Source: Acinetobacter modestus (GTDB lineage: Bacteria; Pseudomonadota; Gammaproteobacteria; Pseudomonadales; Moraxellaceae). From it: a stretch of 64,000 bases of DNA. Positions within the stretch are counted from its first letter, which is position 1; every line of letters begins with the position of its first letter. The position numbers and the translations under genes were made by a program. The notes beneath the pieces are model-generated. The model searched no databases. It was not told the origin of the DNA and saw nothing but the letters and a program-made list of their open reading frames with translations. Shown here piece by piece: positions 10,306 to 17,704 of this stretch. Location of the stretch: positions 186,001-250,000 of the forward strand of contig NZ_BMDV01000004.1 of NCBI RefSeq assembly GCF_014636095.1, written 5' to 3'.

Positions 10306-10572
10306 TCTTTTCTCCATCATATTTTGTTTTTCATCAATATTGTTATGATCTTCAAAATAGATAATTGCCCTTAAAAAAAGACTCAGCTTCTTATCTACCT
10401 TGAAAGAATCTGTGTTCATTGTATTGAATACTATGGCTATTTTAACAATCCAATCCTGTAATCCATATTGGACAAAAGTCGATTTTTGATTTGCTTATTA
10501 ACATCTGCACACGGAGTGGATTATACTTTTATGTTATAAGGCTATTTATTTTCTCTCTTTAGGAAAAATCCT

Positions 10573-10794
10573 ATGTCTGAAAAACTCTGTCCAGAAACCT
10601 CTCCTTGGGGTTGGAAAGCACTCATTATCACCTGTATTTTAAGTTTTCTTTTTATGGTGATTTTTTACTTGGCGATGAACAACGAACCAGATTATATGCC
10701 AATGAATCAGAAGAAAGCAGCAGCTCAATCTGAAATGTCAGAGTCATCGATGACAACCGAAACAATGCATGCTGAGCATGAACATCATCACTAA
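10573..10794 (+). CDS. small single-span membrane protein (paralogue of the one at 11986)
   Basis: A 73-residue protein with one predicted membrane helix (about residues 15-36, ALIITCILSFLFMVIFYLAM), followed by NEPDYMPMNQKKAAA and a tail ending in a His-rich HAEHEHHH. The core GWK...FYLAM..EPDYMP..Q.KA is repeated in a second small protein 1.2 kb downstream, so the two are paralogues on either side of a patatin gene. AGGA at about 10561 supports the start. The function is not known to me. The His-rich tail might bind metal, but this is only a guess. Confidence 0.75.
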   Translation: MSEKLCPETSPWGWKALIITCILSFLFMVIFYLAMNNEPDYMPMNQKKAAAQSEMSESSMTTETMHAEHEHHH

Positions 10795-10809
10795 AATATT
10801 ATTGTCGAT

Positions 10810-10844
10810 CATGATGAATCCGTGTTAAACAGGGATTTATCATG
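10810..10844. other. 12-bp stem-loop upstream of the patatin gene
   Basis: CATGATGAATCC (10810-10821) pairs with GGATTTATCATG (10833-10844) with one G-T wobble around an 11-base loop that itself contains TGTT/AACA. It lies between the small membrane protein gene and the patatin gene. It lacks a T run, so it may be a processing or attenuation structure rather than a simple terminator. A possible GTG start for the patatin gene at 10822 would lie in its loop, which argues for the ATG at 10861. Confidence 0.6.
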
Positions 10845-10860
10845 TTATTCGAGATTTTCA

Positions 10861-11715
10861 ATGCTTCACCAAAATCGTCAGGCACTGGTTGTTGAAGGCG
10901 GTGGAATGCGCGGTGCATTTACCAGCGGTGTTTTAGATGCATTTTTACAGCAACAATTTAATCCTTTTGACCTTTGTGTTGGTGTTTCTTCTGGTTCAAC
11001 CAATGTCGCAAATTACTTAGCTGCGCAGCAAGGTCGCACTCTACAAATCTATTTAGATCATTCCCTTCGCTCTGAATTTATCCATTACGGTCGCTTCTTT
11101 AAAGGCGGTGATTTATTGGATTTAAAATGGATGTGGGATGTAGTTGAAAAAGAATATCCTTTAAATCAGACACATCTATTTGAAAATCATCCTGAATTTT
11201 ATATGGTGCTCACCCATGCGATTTCAGGTGAAGCCACTTATATCAGAGCATCTAAAGACAATATTTTAGATGGATTAAGAGCATCTAGTTCTATCCCCGT
11301 ACTCACACGTCAAGCAGTTGACGTATTTGGTGAACCCTACTTTGATGGCGGTGTTGCGGATGCCCTCCCAATACATTGGGCTGCTCAGCAGCATGATGTT
11401 TCGAAACTTATGGTATTACGAACACGACCAAAGAATTATTATAAAGCTAGCAGCAAAGGTGATCAGTTGCTCGCTAAATATGTGTTTAAACAAAAACGTG
11501 GTTTTGCACAAAGCTTGCTCAATAGAACTCAACGTTACAATGATTCGGTGCAATTTGTTCGCTCAGCGTCAAAACAACAAATTCTTGAAGTTTGCCCCCC
11601 TGATTTAAAAAACATGGCAGGTCGACTTTCTAAAAACAAAGCAAAAATTCGCTATAGCTACGATGTGGGTATAGAAACGGGTTTAAAAGCGATTGAGGAT
11701 TGGAAGAACCTCTGA
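10861..11715 (+). CDS. patatin-like phospholipase
   Basis: A 284-residue serine lipid hydrolase of the patatin family. The oxyanion-hole motif appears as VVEGGGMRGAFTSG at the N-terminus, the nucleophile elbow as GVSSGS (G-x-S-x-G), and the catalytic Asp in YFDGGVADALP. Active-site order and spacing match single-domain bacterial patatins. It has no signal peptide or extra domain, so it probably acts in the cytoplasm or at the inner membrane face. I prefer the ATG at 10861 because the catalytic motif then begins about ten residues in, as is usual. It is flanked by two paralogous small membrane proteins. Confidence 0.87.
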   Translation: MLHQNRQALVVEGGGMRGAFTSGVLDAFLQQQFNPFDLCVGVSSGSTNVANYLAAQQGRTLQIYLDHSLRSEFIHYGRFFKGGDLLDLKWMWDVVEKEYPLNQTHLFENHPEFYMVLTHAISGEATYIRASKDNILDGLRASSSIPVLTRQAVDVFGEPYFDGGVADALPIHWAAQQHDVSKLMVLRTRPKNYYKASSKGDQLLAKYVFKQKRGFAQSLLNRTQRYNDSVQFVRSASKQQILEVCPPDLKNMAGRLSKNKAKIRYSYDVGIETGLKAIEDWKNL

Positions 11716-11747
11716 GTCTGTCTACACGACCAAATCTTGAATGAATC

Positions 11748-11792
11748 ATGATTGAATAATTCGGTTATTTCTATCCCCAATTATTCAATCAT
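11748..11792 (+). terminator. terminator after the patatin gene
   Basis: A perfect 14-bp inverted repeat (ATGATTGAATAATT at 11748-11761 and its complement at 11779-11792), soon followed by a T run at about 11799, closes the patatin transcript. Confidence 0.7.
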
Positions 11793-11985
11793 TTATGCTT
11801 TTTTCTATTTTTAATATCTACAATGCGATTTTTTCAACTGACTTTTGCAGACTCTTACGCATTGAATCCAATACAAAATATAAATAAATTCCCCAAAGTA
11901 ACTTTAAAACCATATAATATTTAAGGTTTTATTAATTTTATTGATTAATGCTGCAACCTTAAAATTTTAATTTTTGGAATTTATT

Positions 11986-12225
11986 ATGAGCAATCAACCA
12001 TCACCACAAAAAAACTCAAATGAAGAAACGGTATTAGGATGGAAGTTTGTCATTATTGTGGGCGTATTAAGTACCATATTTCTCAGCTTTTTTTATTTAG
12101 CAATGTCTCAAGAACCTGATTACATGCCTGGTGCACAACGTAAAGCCCAACAAGAGAAAGAACTTGCTCAACATGAACATGCTTCTGCTGCATCAGAAGT
12201 TATTGAGCATAACGAACAAAAGTAG
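11986..12225 (+). CDS. small single-span membrane protein (paralogue of the one at 10573)
   Basis: A 79-residue protein with one membrane helix (residues ~20-42, WKFVIIVGVLSTIFLSFFYL) and the block FYLAMSQEPDYMPGAQRKA, which matches the protein at 10573 position for position. The tail is hydrophilic, Glu/His/Ala-rich (QHEHASAASEVIEH). I start at the ATG at 11986, with GGAA upstream; a TTG at 11974 would only add MEFI. A terminator hairpin separates it from the patatin gene, so it is probably expressed from its own promoter in the A/T-rich 190 bp before it. Function unknown. Confidence 0.75.
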   Translation: MSNQPSPQKNSNEETVLGWKFVIIVGVLSTIFLSFFYLAMSQEPDYMPGAQRKAQQEKELAQHEHASAASEVIEHNEQK

Positions 12226-12242
12226 CATCAAAATATGATGCT
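12224..12242. terminator. short stem-loop after the small membrane protein gene
   Basis: AGCATCA and TGATGCT form a 7-bp stem around AAATA, beginning at the stop codon. The stem is weak and has no T run, so terminator function is tentative. Confidence 0.35.
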
Positions 12243-12295
12243 TAGATAATCTTGATCACGATCCGTTGAGTAAGCCCTCTCAACACGATTTTAAT

Positions 12296-12721
12296 CTATA
12301 AAGTATTTAGACTCATCGTCATTTCAATGTGCGGAATTCCGCACTCATCATATGAATTACCTTGAACAATAAAACCTAGCTTTTCATAGAATGAGATCGC
12401 ATGGACTTGAGAGGATAATGTCAGTACTGATCGACGTTGCTTTTGAGCATAGCTAATAATTTCTAGCATAATCATTTGTCCAAGACCTTGCCCCCGATAG
12501 GCTTTTAGTACAGCAACCCGCCCTACACTATTATTTTCGAGTAAACGTGCAGTCGCGATTGGCTGGTCTTGATCATAGATCACAAAATGCTGAGAAATCA
12601 GATCTTGATCATCCCACTCATCTGCTTCAGTGATGCCTTGTTCACAAATAAAAACCTGCGTTCGGATCAATTTAGCATCTTGCTGTAATTGATCCCAATG
12701 TCCTTGTTTGATTCTATACAT
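12296..12721 (-). CDS. GNAT family N-acetyltransferase
   Basis: A 141-residue acetyl-CoA-dependent acetyltransferase. The acetyl-CoA pyrophosphate-binding motif is visible as LKAYRGQGLGQMIM, preceded by the beta strand VGRVAVL. The N-terminal IRTQVFICEQGI...EWDDQD pattern is characteristic of the YjcF-like GNAT subgroup. A 17-bp gap separates it from the upstream methyltransferase gene on the same strand, so the two are probably co-transcribed. Acceptor substrate unknown. Confidence 0.85.
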   Translation of the reverse strand: MYRIKQGHWDQLQQDAKLIRTQVFICEQGITEADEWDDQDLISQHFVIYDQDQPIATARLLENNSVGRVAVLKAYRGQGLGQMIMLEIISYAQKQRRSVLTLSSQVHAISFYEKLGFIVQGNSYDECGIPHIEMTMSLNTL

Positions 12722-12738
12722 ATGGCGTTAAAACCTGA

Positions 12739-13956
12739 TCAACACTTACAACCAATATTTTCAATCGGCATTTGGTCTTGTAATAATAATTCTAGGCTCT
12801 GTTTTTCAATACCATACATCGTTTTTAAGGCTTGGATTTGTTGCATGATTTTTGGATCAGGCTGTTGAAGTGCTTTACGTTTCGTCGCCAAAATCATTTT
12901 ATTTTTACTGGTATGTTCTAAGGCAACAAACTCAAACACCTTAGTTTCATAACCATATGCTTTGAGTAATAAAGCACGTAAGGTATCCGTCAGCATTTCA
13001 GCCTGTTGTCCCGCGTGAATACCAAATTGCAGCATTGGCTGTAATACTTCTGGACTATGTAATTGTGGACGAAGTTCTTTATGACAACAAGGCGCACACA
13101 TAATCATTGAAGCATTCAGACGAATACCCGTATGAATAGCAAAGTCAGTGGCAATATCACAAGCATGTAAAGCAATCATCACATCTAGTTTTTCAGGCTG
13201 ATAACTACGTACATCCCCTTCAAAGAAATCAAGATGATTGAAACCTACCTGATCAGCTACATTCTGGCAAAACTCAACTAAGTTTGAACGCAATTCCACT
13301 CCTGTGATCAATGGTGTTTTTTGTTGTGACTGTAAATAATCATACAATGCAAAAGTTAAATAGCCTTTGCCTGAACCAAAATCGACAATATTTAATTCTT
13401 GTTGAGATGCATCAATCTGTTCATAGGCATTTGAAAAGATTTCAATAAATTTATTAATCTGCTTCCACTTACGCGCCATACTTGGGACAATCTGACCTTT
13501 TTCATCAGTAATGCCCAAATGTCTTAAAAAAGGACTTTGCTGCTGTACATAGCGTTGCTTTTCACGATTGTGCTGTTGTTGTTCAACTTTAAGTGCTGAT
13601 GTTTGCTTTTTCTGACGATTTAACATCGCTTTCTTTTTATTTTTCTTTAATTGAATATCTTGATTCAAAGTGAATAAATTGGCTTGTTTAGATAGATTCA
13701 GTAACTCAGCAATCTTTTCTACCCCATCAACTAAAGTATAATTTTTAGTCACATCCTGAGTGGTGTGATGATATAAACAAGACAGTGTTGCCTGTCCTTG
13801 TAATTCAATCATACGAAAAGTCATTTTTTCTAATTCTGCCAACTCACCTTTGTATTGACTGAGTATCAGCCGATCAAAGCTTTTATTTTCAATAGATTGC
13901 TGGATATCCAAGAAAAACTGCTGTTCTTGTTCAAAAGAAAATTTCGGCGCAAACAT
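12739..13956 (-). CDS. SAM-dependent methyltransferase (Methyltransf_32-like)
   Basis: A 405-residue class I methyltransferase. SAM motif I is NIVDFGSGKGYLTFALYDYL near residue 195, preceded by a basic, Gln-rich N-terminal half that may bind RNA or a partner. After the SAM fold there is an HACDIATD block and a Cys-rich MCAPCCHKEL segment, and the protein ends in CKC. This layout resembles the Methyltransf_32/METTL25-like group, whose members often act on RNA or ribosome-associated substrates. The target here is not visible. It heads a two-gene operon with the GNAT gene. Confidence 0.75.
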   Translation of the reverse strand: MFAPKFSFEQEQQFFLDIQQSIENKSFDRLILSQYKGELAELEKMTFRMIELQGQATLSCLYHHTTQDVTKNYTLVDGVEKIAELLNLSKQANLFTLNQDIQLKKNKKKAMLNRQKKQTSALKVEQQQHNREKQRYVQQQSPFLRHLGITDEKGQIVPSMARKWKQINKFIEIFSNAYEQIDASQQELNIVDFGSGKGYLTFALYDYLQSQQKTPLITGVELRSNLVEFCQNVADQVGFNHLDFFEGDVRSYQPEKLDVMIALHACDIATDFAIHTGIRLNASMIMCAPCCHKELRPQLHSPEVLQPMLQFGIHAGQQAEMLTDTLRALLLKAYGYETKVFEFVALEHTSKNKMILATKRKALQQPDPKIMQQIQALKTMYGIEKQSLELLLQDQMPIENIGCKC

Positions 13957-14039
13957 AATGAAAACCTGACAAATAGAAACTAAATTTTAAAGCGTCTTAC
14001 TTTAAAAGGGAAATTGCATTACGATACAGTTGTATTTTT

Positions 14040-14699
14040 ATGCAAACAATAAATCTGATGACCGTAAATACCCTGTTGAGCTATGACCCGAAAGAAGAAC
14101 GAATTAATGCTTATAGTCATGGTATTGGAGCTGTATTAGCACTGATTGCTTCTATCTTACTCATTGTTAAAGGTCAACATCTGCCTTTAGGACAATGGTG
14201 CAGTTTATGGGTATATGGTTTTAGCTTAGTCTTATTACTGAGTAGCTCAATGATTTATCATTTTGCTCAAGATGAGCGTAAACGCTATTGGTATAAAAAA
14301 CTGGACCATACTGCGATTTATTATCTCATCGCAGGTACATATACCCCCTTTCTGAGTATCGCGATTCCGACAGCTAAAGCCCACTATTTACTGATTGCTT
14401 TATGGGTAATTGCACTGATTGGCACGCTATTTAAGTTAGTTTTTATTCATCGCTTTCAAAAAGTTTCATTAGCCGCTTATCTTGTGATGGGATGGTTGGC
14501 AGTTTTGGTCATGGATGATATGCAACGCTACCTTTCAAAAGAAGCAATTCAACTGTTAATTGCAGGTGGGCTTGCCTATACCGTTGGCACATTGTTTTAT
14601 GCGTTAAAAAAGGTAAGATATACCCACGCAATTTGGCATGTTTTTGTGCTATTAGGGGCAGGTTTACACTTTTTGGCGATCTATTGTTATGTACTATAA
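14040..14699 (+). CDS. hemolysin III/TrhA (PAQR-like) membrane protein
   Basis: A 219-residue integral membrane protein with about seven hydrophobic segments. Diagnostic pieces are ERINAYSHGIGAVLAL near the start, SSSMIYHFAQDERKRYWYKKLDHTAIY in helices 2-3 (given here as the S..H and D-H-x-A pattern), and the C-terminal HAIWHVFVLLGAGLHF. The conserved Ser/His/Asp residues are those of the putative metal site of the PAQR/CREST superfamily. Homologues have been linked to membrane lipid homeostasis. An internal ATG at 14058 would also fit; neither start has a clear ribosome site. Confidence 0.85.
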   Translation: MQTINLMTVNTLLSYDPKEERINAYSHGIGAVLALIASILLIVKGQHLPLGQWCSLWVYGFSLVLLLSSSMIYHFAQDERKRYWYKKLDHTAIYYLIAGTYTPFLSIAIPTAKAHYLLIALWVIALIGTLFKLVFIHRFQKVSLAAYLVMGWLAVLVMDDMQRYLSKEAIQLLIAGGLAYTVGTLFYALKKVRYTHAIWHVFVLLGAGLHFLAIYCYVL

Positions 14700-14802
14700 A
14701 GCTATACATTACATCTAGTTTGTTAAGTAAACCCCGCATTCAAAAGGGCTTTTCAAGGTCATGATCGCTCTGCATCTTGAATAAATAAAATTAAGGTTAT
14801 GT

Positions 14803-16113
14803 ATGTCGTCAAGTACTACGACAGTCACTACAGCAGTGGCTAGCAACTCAAAAGTACGGGTATTATTTGCCAGCCTCGTTGGTACTACGATTGAGTTTTT
14901 CGACTTTTATATCTACGCAACCGCAGCTGTATTGATTTTTCCACATCTCTTCTTCCCTGAAAGTAGTGATGGTGCCGCAGTACTTAAATCACTCGCAACC
15001 TTTGCAATTGCTTTTATTGCTCGTCCAATTGGTGCAGCCATTTTTGGACATTTAGGGGATCGAATTGGGCGTAAAGCAACGCTCGTTGCGGCATTGCTTA
15101 CCATGGGAATCTCAACGGTTTGTATTGGTCTTTTGCCGACCTATGCACAAATCGGTCTTGCAGCACCACTACTGCTCGCATTATGTCGTTTAGGACAAGG
15201 TTTAGGCTTAGGCGGTGAATGGAGCGGTGCTGTTCTACTCGCTACTGAAAATGCCCCTGAAGGTAAACGTGCTTGGTATGGGATGTTTCCACAATTGGGA
15301 GCACCAATTGGCTTTATCCTTGCCACAGGCTCATTTCTATTACTGAATGCCTTTATGTCCGAGCAAGATTTTATGACTTGGGGATGGCGTATTCCATTTG
15401 TTGCAAGTGCAATTTTAGTGCTTGTTGGGCTATATATCCGTTTGAAATTACATGAAACACCAGCATTTCAAAAGGTATTGAATAAACAAAAAGAAGTGAA
15501 TGTACCTTTTAAAGAAGTGATGACCAAGCATTTTCCTATGCTTGTGTTGGGTACAATTGCCGCAATTTGTACATTTGTAGTGTTCTATTTAACCACTGTA
15601 TTTGCATTAAACTGGGGTACGACTAAGTTAGGCTATGCAAGGGGGGAGTTTTTACAACTTCAACTAGCCGCAACTTTGTGTTTTGCAGCCTTTATTCCTG
15701 TCTCAGCGATCTTAGCAGAGAAGTTTGGACGTAAAACCACATCAATCGCTGTCTGTGTATTATCAGCACTATTTGGCTTATGTTTCGCTCCATTGCTTGG
15801 TTCTGGTAGCCCAATATTGGTGTTTTTATTCTTGTGTATTGGACTTTCAATCATGGGGTTGACCTATGGACCCATTGGAACTGTGCTTTCAGAGATTTTT
15901 CCAACATCAGTACGTTATACAGGTTCAGCATTAACCTTTAATTTAGCTGGAATTTTTGGTGCTTCATTTGCACCATATATCGCAACTCAGCTTGCAGAAA
16001 ATTATGGTTTAGGTGCTGTCGGTTTATATCTAAGCTTAGCTTCTGCATTATCATTAATTGCATTCTTACTGATTCGTGAAACCAAAAATGATGATGTAAA
16101 TAACCAAATTTAG
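14803..16113 (+). CDS. MFS transporter, metabolite:H+ symporter (MHS) family
   Basis: A 436-residue 12-helix transporter. The signature G-H-L-G-D-R-I-G-R-K loop between helices 2 and 3, the early EFFDFYIYATAA in helix 1, and RLGQGLGLGGEWSGA in helix 4 place it in the MHS group with KgtP, ProP and ShiA. Such proteins import organic acids, osmolytes or shikimate with protons. The substrate cannot be read from the sequence. AAGG about six bases before the ATG supports the start. Probably monocistronic. Confidence 0.88.
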   Translation: MSSSTTTVTTAVASNSKVRVLFASLVGTTIEFFDFYIYATAAVLIFPHLFFPESSDGAAVLKSLATFAIAFIARPIGAAIFGHLGDRIGRKATLVAALLTMGISTVCIGLLPTYAQIGLAAPLLLALCRLGQGLGLGGEWSGAVLLATENAPEGKRAWYGMFPQLGAPIGFILATGSFLLLNAFMSEQDFMTWGWRIPFVASAILVLVGLYIRLKLHETPAFQKVLNKQKEVNVPFKEVMTKHFPMLVLGTIAAICTFVVFYLTTVFALNWGTTKLGYARGEFLQLQLAATLCFAAFIPVSAILAEKFGRKTTSIAVCVLSALFGLCFAPLLGSGSPILVFLFLCIGLSIMGLTYGPIGTVLSEIFPTSVRYTGSALTFNLAGIFGASFAPYIATQLAENYGLGAVGLYLSLASALSLIAFLLIRETKNDDVNNQI

Positions 16114-16169
16114 CCATCTCTGTTATTTTCATTTCAAACCATTTACTGTTGATCTGACAACAACATTCT

Positions 16170-16208
16170 GTGAAATATTTTTTGTGCTAAAATATTTCAC
16201 TCCTTTTT
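16170..16208 (+). terminator. strong A/T-rich hairpin with T run, 18 bp before lpxO
   Basis: GTGAAATATTTT (16170-16181) is perfectly complementary to AAAATATTTCAC (16189-16200), with a 7-base loop and a run of Ts from 16204. It has the form of an intrinsic terminator for the MFS gene. Because it ends so close to the next start codon at 16226, it could also act as an attenuator for that gene. Confidence 0.7.
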
Positions 16209-16225
16209 TTTAGACGACTGTATTT

Positions 16226-17131
16226 ATGTACGCAGTGATTATCGTTGCCGTATTTTTATTCAGCTTCCTATACACTTATTATCGTGGCAAGGAACGATTA
16301 AAAGCATCTCGACAATTATTCGACCATTCTACATTCCTAGCCCCAGTTAACATGTTTATGACTGGTTTCTCTAAACTGCCAAACCAACCGTTCTTTGATG
16401 TGGCACAGTTCCCAGAACTCAAACCATTACAAGATAACTGGCAAGTGATTCGAGAAGAAGCTATCCAACTTCAAAATCAAATTAAAGCTTCTGAAAAAAA
16501 TAATGATGCTGGTTTTAATACTTTTTTTAAACGCGGTTGGAAACGCTTTTATCTGAAATGGTATCAAGATAGCCACCCATCAGCACAACAACTCTGCCCT
16601 AAAACAGTCGCTCTGTTGGAAAGTATTCCTTCAGTAAAAGCAGCCATGTTTACTGAACTACCATCTGGTAGTTATCTTGGTAAACATCGTGACCCATATG
16701 CAGGTTCTGTCCGCTACCACTTAGGTTTAGTCACACCGAATAGCGATGGCTGTTTCATTGAAGTTGATCAAGAGCGTTATTCTTGGAGAGATGGTGAAGC
16801 AACTGTTTTTGATGAAACTTATGTTCATTGGGCGCATAATCAAACAGATGAAACACGTATTATTTTATTCTGCGATATTGAACGTCCAATGAAATGGGAT
16901 TGGGCACAAAAAGTAAATTATTGGTTCGGACGAAACGTGATGTCTGCTGCAAGTTCACCCAATGATGATCAAGATAAAACTGGTTTCATTAACCGTATCT
17001 TCAAATATGGCTATGCTGTACACGCCTATGGTCGTGAATTAAAACAACGTAATCGTCGTTTGTATTATGTGTCTAAATGGTTATTATTCGGCATTATTAT
17101 TGGTCTAATACTTTTACCTAGCTTTTTATAA
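16226..17131 (+). CDS. lpxO: lipid A hydroxylase LpxO (aspartyl/asparaginyl beta-hydroxylase family)
   Basis: A 301-residue Fe(II)/2-oxoglutarate-dependent dioxygenase predicted to 2-hydroxylate a lipid A acyl chain. It has an N-terminal membrane anchor (residues 1-20), the iron-binding H-x-D in LGKHRDPYAG, the later His in YVHWAHNQTDETR, and a C-terminal membrane segment (WLLFGIIIGLILLPSFL). The double-anchored layout is that of LpxO rather than soluble Asp/Asn hydroxylases. In Acinetobacter, LpxO-made lipid A aids tolerance to host peptides (family knowledge). A terminator-like hairpin sits just upstream. Confidence 0.85.
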   Translation: MYAVIIVAVFLFSFLYTYYRGKERLKASRQLFDHSTFLAPVNMFMTGFSKLPNQPFFDVAQFPELKPLQDNWQVIREEAIQLQNQIKASEKNNDAGFNTFFKRGWKRFYLKWYQDSHPSAQQLCPKTVALLESIPSVKAAMFTELPSGSYLGKHRDPYAGSVRYHLGLVTPNSDGCFIEVDQERYSWRDGEATVFDETYVHWAHNQTDETRIILFCDIERPMKWDWAQKVNYWFGRNVMSAASSPNDDQDKTGFINRIFKYGYAVHAYGRELKQRNRRLYYVSKWLLFGIIIGLILLPSFL

Positions 17132-17142
17132 TCAGTTTTTAT

Positions 17143-17173
17143 AAAAAAAGAGATGCTGAGCATCTCTTTTTTT
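17143..17173. terminator. bidirectional terminator between lpxO and a small secreted protein gene
   Basis: A perfect 14-bp stem, AAAAAAAGAGATGC with its complement, around the loop TGA. The A and T runs on either side let it work for both convergent genes. Confidence 0.9.
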
Positions 17174-17185
17174 GACATTAAATAT

Positions 17186-17560
17186 TTATTTGGGTGGCTG
17201 AGCACTCGCCGTTTGCACTGCCGCTTCACCGATTAAAGCAACTTTTGCTTTCTCTTGGCTTCTTGCTGATAAAGCAGGATTAGATGCAACGATACGATTA
17301 ATATTGGCAGAGTTTGCAGGTGCAATTGCCACAGTTTGTAATACGATTGGACGATTACCTGTGTCACCGAGAGTATAACGAATACCAGTACGTGGGCTAA
17401 TCACAGTGGTAACTTCACGTTTAACCTGTGCCTCAGCAGTAGTCGCTCCTTTTGCTGCAAGCACTTTATCGACCGTAGTCGTTTGAGGAACGTTGTCTGC
17501 AAGTGCAACGCCAGATAATGCAACATTCGCTAAAATTAAAATTTGTAATGGCTTTTTCAT
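17186..17560 (-). CDS. small secreted protein of unknown function
   Basis: From the ATG at 17560 (GGGA six bases upstream) the product is 124 residues. It begins MKKPLQILILANVALSGVALA, a Sec signal peptide with A-x-A-like cleavage before DNVPQ, giving a ~103-residue periplasmic or secreted protein. The mature part is Ala/Val/Thr-rich with no Cys and no motif I recognise. The frame stays open upstream to 17638, but that would bury the signal peptide. It shares a terminator with lpxO. Confidence 0.65.
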   Translation of the reverse strand: MKKPLQILILANVALSGVALADNVPQTTTVDKVLAAKGATTAEAQVKREVTTVISPRTGIRYTLGDTGNRPIVLQTVAIAPANSANINRIVASNPALSARSQEKAKVALIGEAAVQTASAQPPK

Positions 17561-17704
17561 TGTCTTCCCGCTTTTAATGCAAATCCAATTAAGGAGGATA
17601 ATTCTCATAATAAAACTACAAAGTTGCTCTAGACACAAGTTACTTCTCGTAAAAAAGCAGAGCGAATACTCTGCTTTTTACTTAAATATAAACTAAGGTA
17701 AATT

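Noticed and set aside
17591..17597. AAGGAGG on the plus strand
   Set aside because: A perfect ribosome-site sequence, but no start codon lies within a useful distance downstream, and the region is the 5' side of a minus-strand gene.
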